From: Sulfuricurvum sp. | GTDB lineage: Bacteria > Campylobacterota > Campylobacteria > Campylobacterales > Sulfurimonadaceae | NCBI GenBank assembly: GCA_028714915.1 | Contig: JAQTLL010000001.1 | Location: forward strand, 62,001-126,000 | DNA: 64,000 nt | Reading direction: 5' to 3' | In this document: one piece after another, positions 63,440-64,000 of the stretch | Layout of the letters: each line of letters opens with the position of its first letter | Numbering within the stretch: the first letter of the stretch is position 1 | Made by a program: the position numbers and the translations under genes | Notes under the pieces: model-generated | What the model saw: the letters and a program-made list of their open reading frames with translations, nothing else | The model's database searches: none | What the model was told of the DNA's origin: nothing

Positions 63440-63516
63440 CGTCATTCTCAACTCGATCAGGTATCTATCTTTTTGTATTTAAGAGCACTGGATTCCCAAT
63501 CAAGTTGGGAATGACG
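63440..63516. repeat. Dispersed paired-hairpin repeat, copy 4
   Basis: 77 bp from CGTCATTCTC to TTGGGAATGACG. The right half is well kept (GGATTCCCAA-TCAAG-TTGGGAATGACG), the left half is worn. Between glnK and amt, only 7 bases from the glnK stop, so it may also act as a terminator or attenuator. Confidence 0.7.
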
Positions 63517-63522
63517 GTGTTA

Positions 63523-63873
<351 letters not shown>

Positions 63874-64000
63874 TTATAGGTTAAAGCCACGTTCACCGTG
63901 TACTGACTCATCAAGACCCATGCTCTCTTCTTCATCATTAACACGTGATCCGCCTGTAATTGCCATCGCGATATAATACACTACAACCGTTCCAATCAAG
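63874..64000 (-). CDS. Second ammonium transporter, C-terminal part
   Basis: The last 42 codons of an Amt-like protein, running off the window end. It ends GLDESVHGERGFNL, the cytoplasmic tail common to Amt proteins (compare GLDVSECGLEAYPE in the other copy). 12 bp upstream of glnK. Confidence 0.75.
   Translation of the reverse strand, partial: LIGTVVVYYIAMAITGGSRVNDEEESMGLDESVHGERGFNL

Overview
This looks like a chromosomal window from a Campylobacterota (Epsilonproteobacteria) sulfur- and hydrogen-oxidising chemolithotroph, most likely Sulfuricurvum or a close Sulfurimonas-like relative. The reasons are a Wolinella-type hydABC hydrogenase with a HydE-like accessory gene, a cytoplasmic group-2-like [NiFe]-hydrogenase, two sulfide:quinone oxidoreductases, an APS-reductase-type cys operon and compact, tightly overlapping genes. 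The genus is inferred; no rRNA is present to confirm it.

Layout. 1-5.5 kb: end of a Cu(I)/Ag(I) RND pump (5' end cut by the window), a Met-rich Spy-like protein and a two-component system. 5.4-8.9 kb: lgt, a GlcF-like Fe-S protein and hemN. 9-12.6 kb: a response regulator, a hybrid kinase and a membrane-anchored protein that looks like a dead peptide deformylase. 12.6-18.7 kb: a sulfide:quinone oxidoreductase with a 55-residue companion gene, pepN and a Tat-exported second SQR. 18.8-32.6 kb: hydrogenase region: a degenerate IS1595-like transposase gene, two maturation-protease paralogues (one lacking metal ligands), hypF, a HypF-like hydE, hydCBA, then a TetR regulator co-transcribed with a cytoplasmic hydrogenase, and a divergent pseudo-receiver regulator. 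32.6-39.8 kb: assimilatory sulfate reduction and cysteine synthesis. 40-43 kb: a GGDEF/EAL protein. 43-49.8 kb: a nickel transporter-hypBCDE-hypX-hypA-DUF695/RraB operon. 50-56.4 kb: EAL/HDOD protein, tRNA(CAU), groESL, a secreted NIT-like protein, small membrane proteins and an HTH cassette. 56.6-64 kb: a 2OG-Fe(II) oxygenase, a manB/pyrC/two-component/exbBD operon, and amt-glnK-amt (the last cut by the window end).

The most striking pattern is a shared operator, TGAAY-N4-RTTCA. Five copies were found, all between genes. They lie in front of the TetR-hydrogenase operon, the pseudo-receiver regulator (inside the spacer of a perfect TTGACA-N17-TATAAT promoter), hydABC, the nickel/hyp operon and the cys operon. 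This suggests one TetR-type repressor ties hydrogenase structure, maturation, nickel uptake and sulfur assimilation together, and that the co-transcribed cytoplasmic hydrogenase, which has no C-terminal tail to be processed, may be part of the sensing circuit. Several non-catalytic-looking paralogues (HydE, second protease, pseudo-receiver, pseudo-deformylase, transposase-like protein) sit in or near this region.
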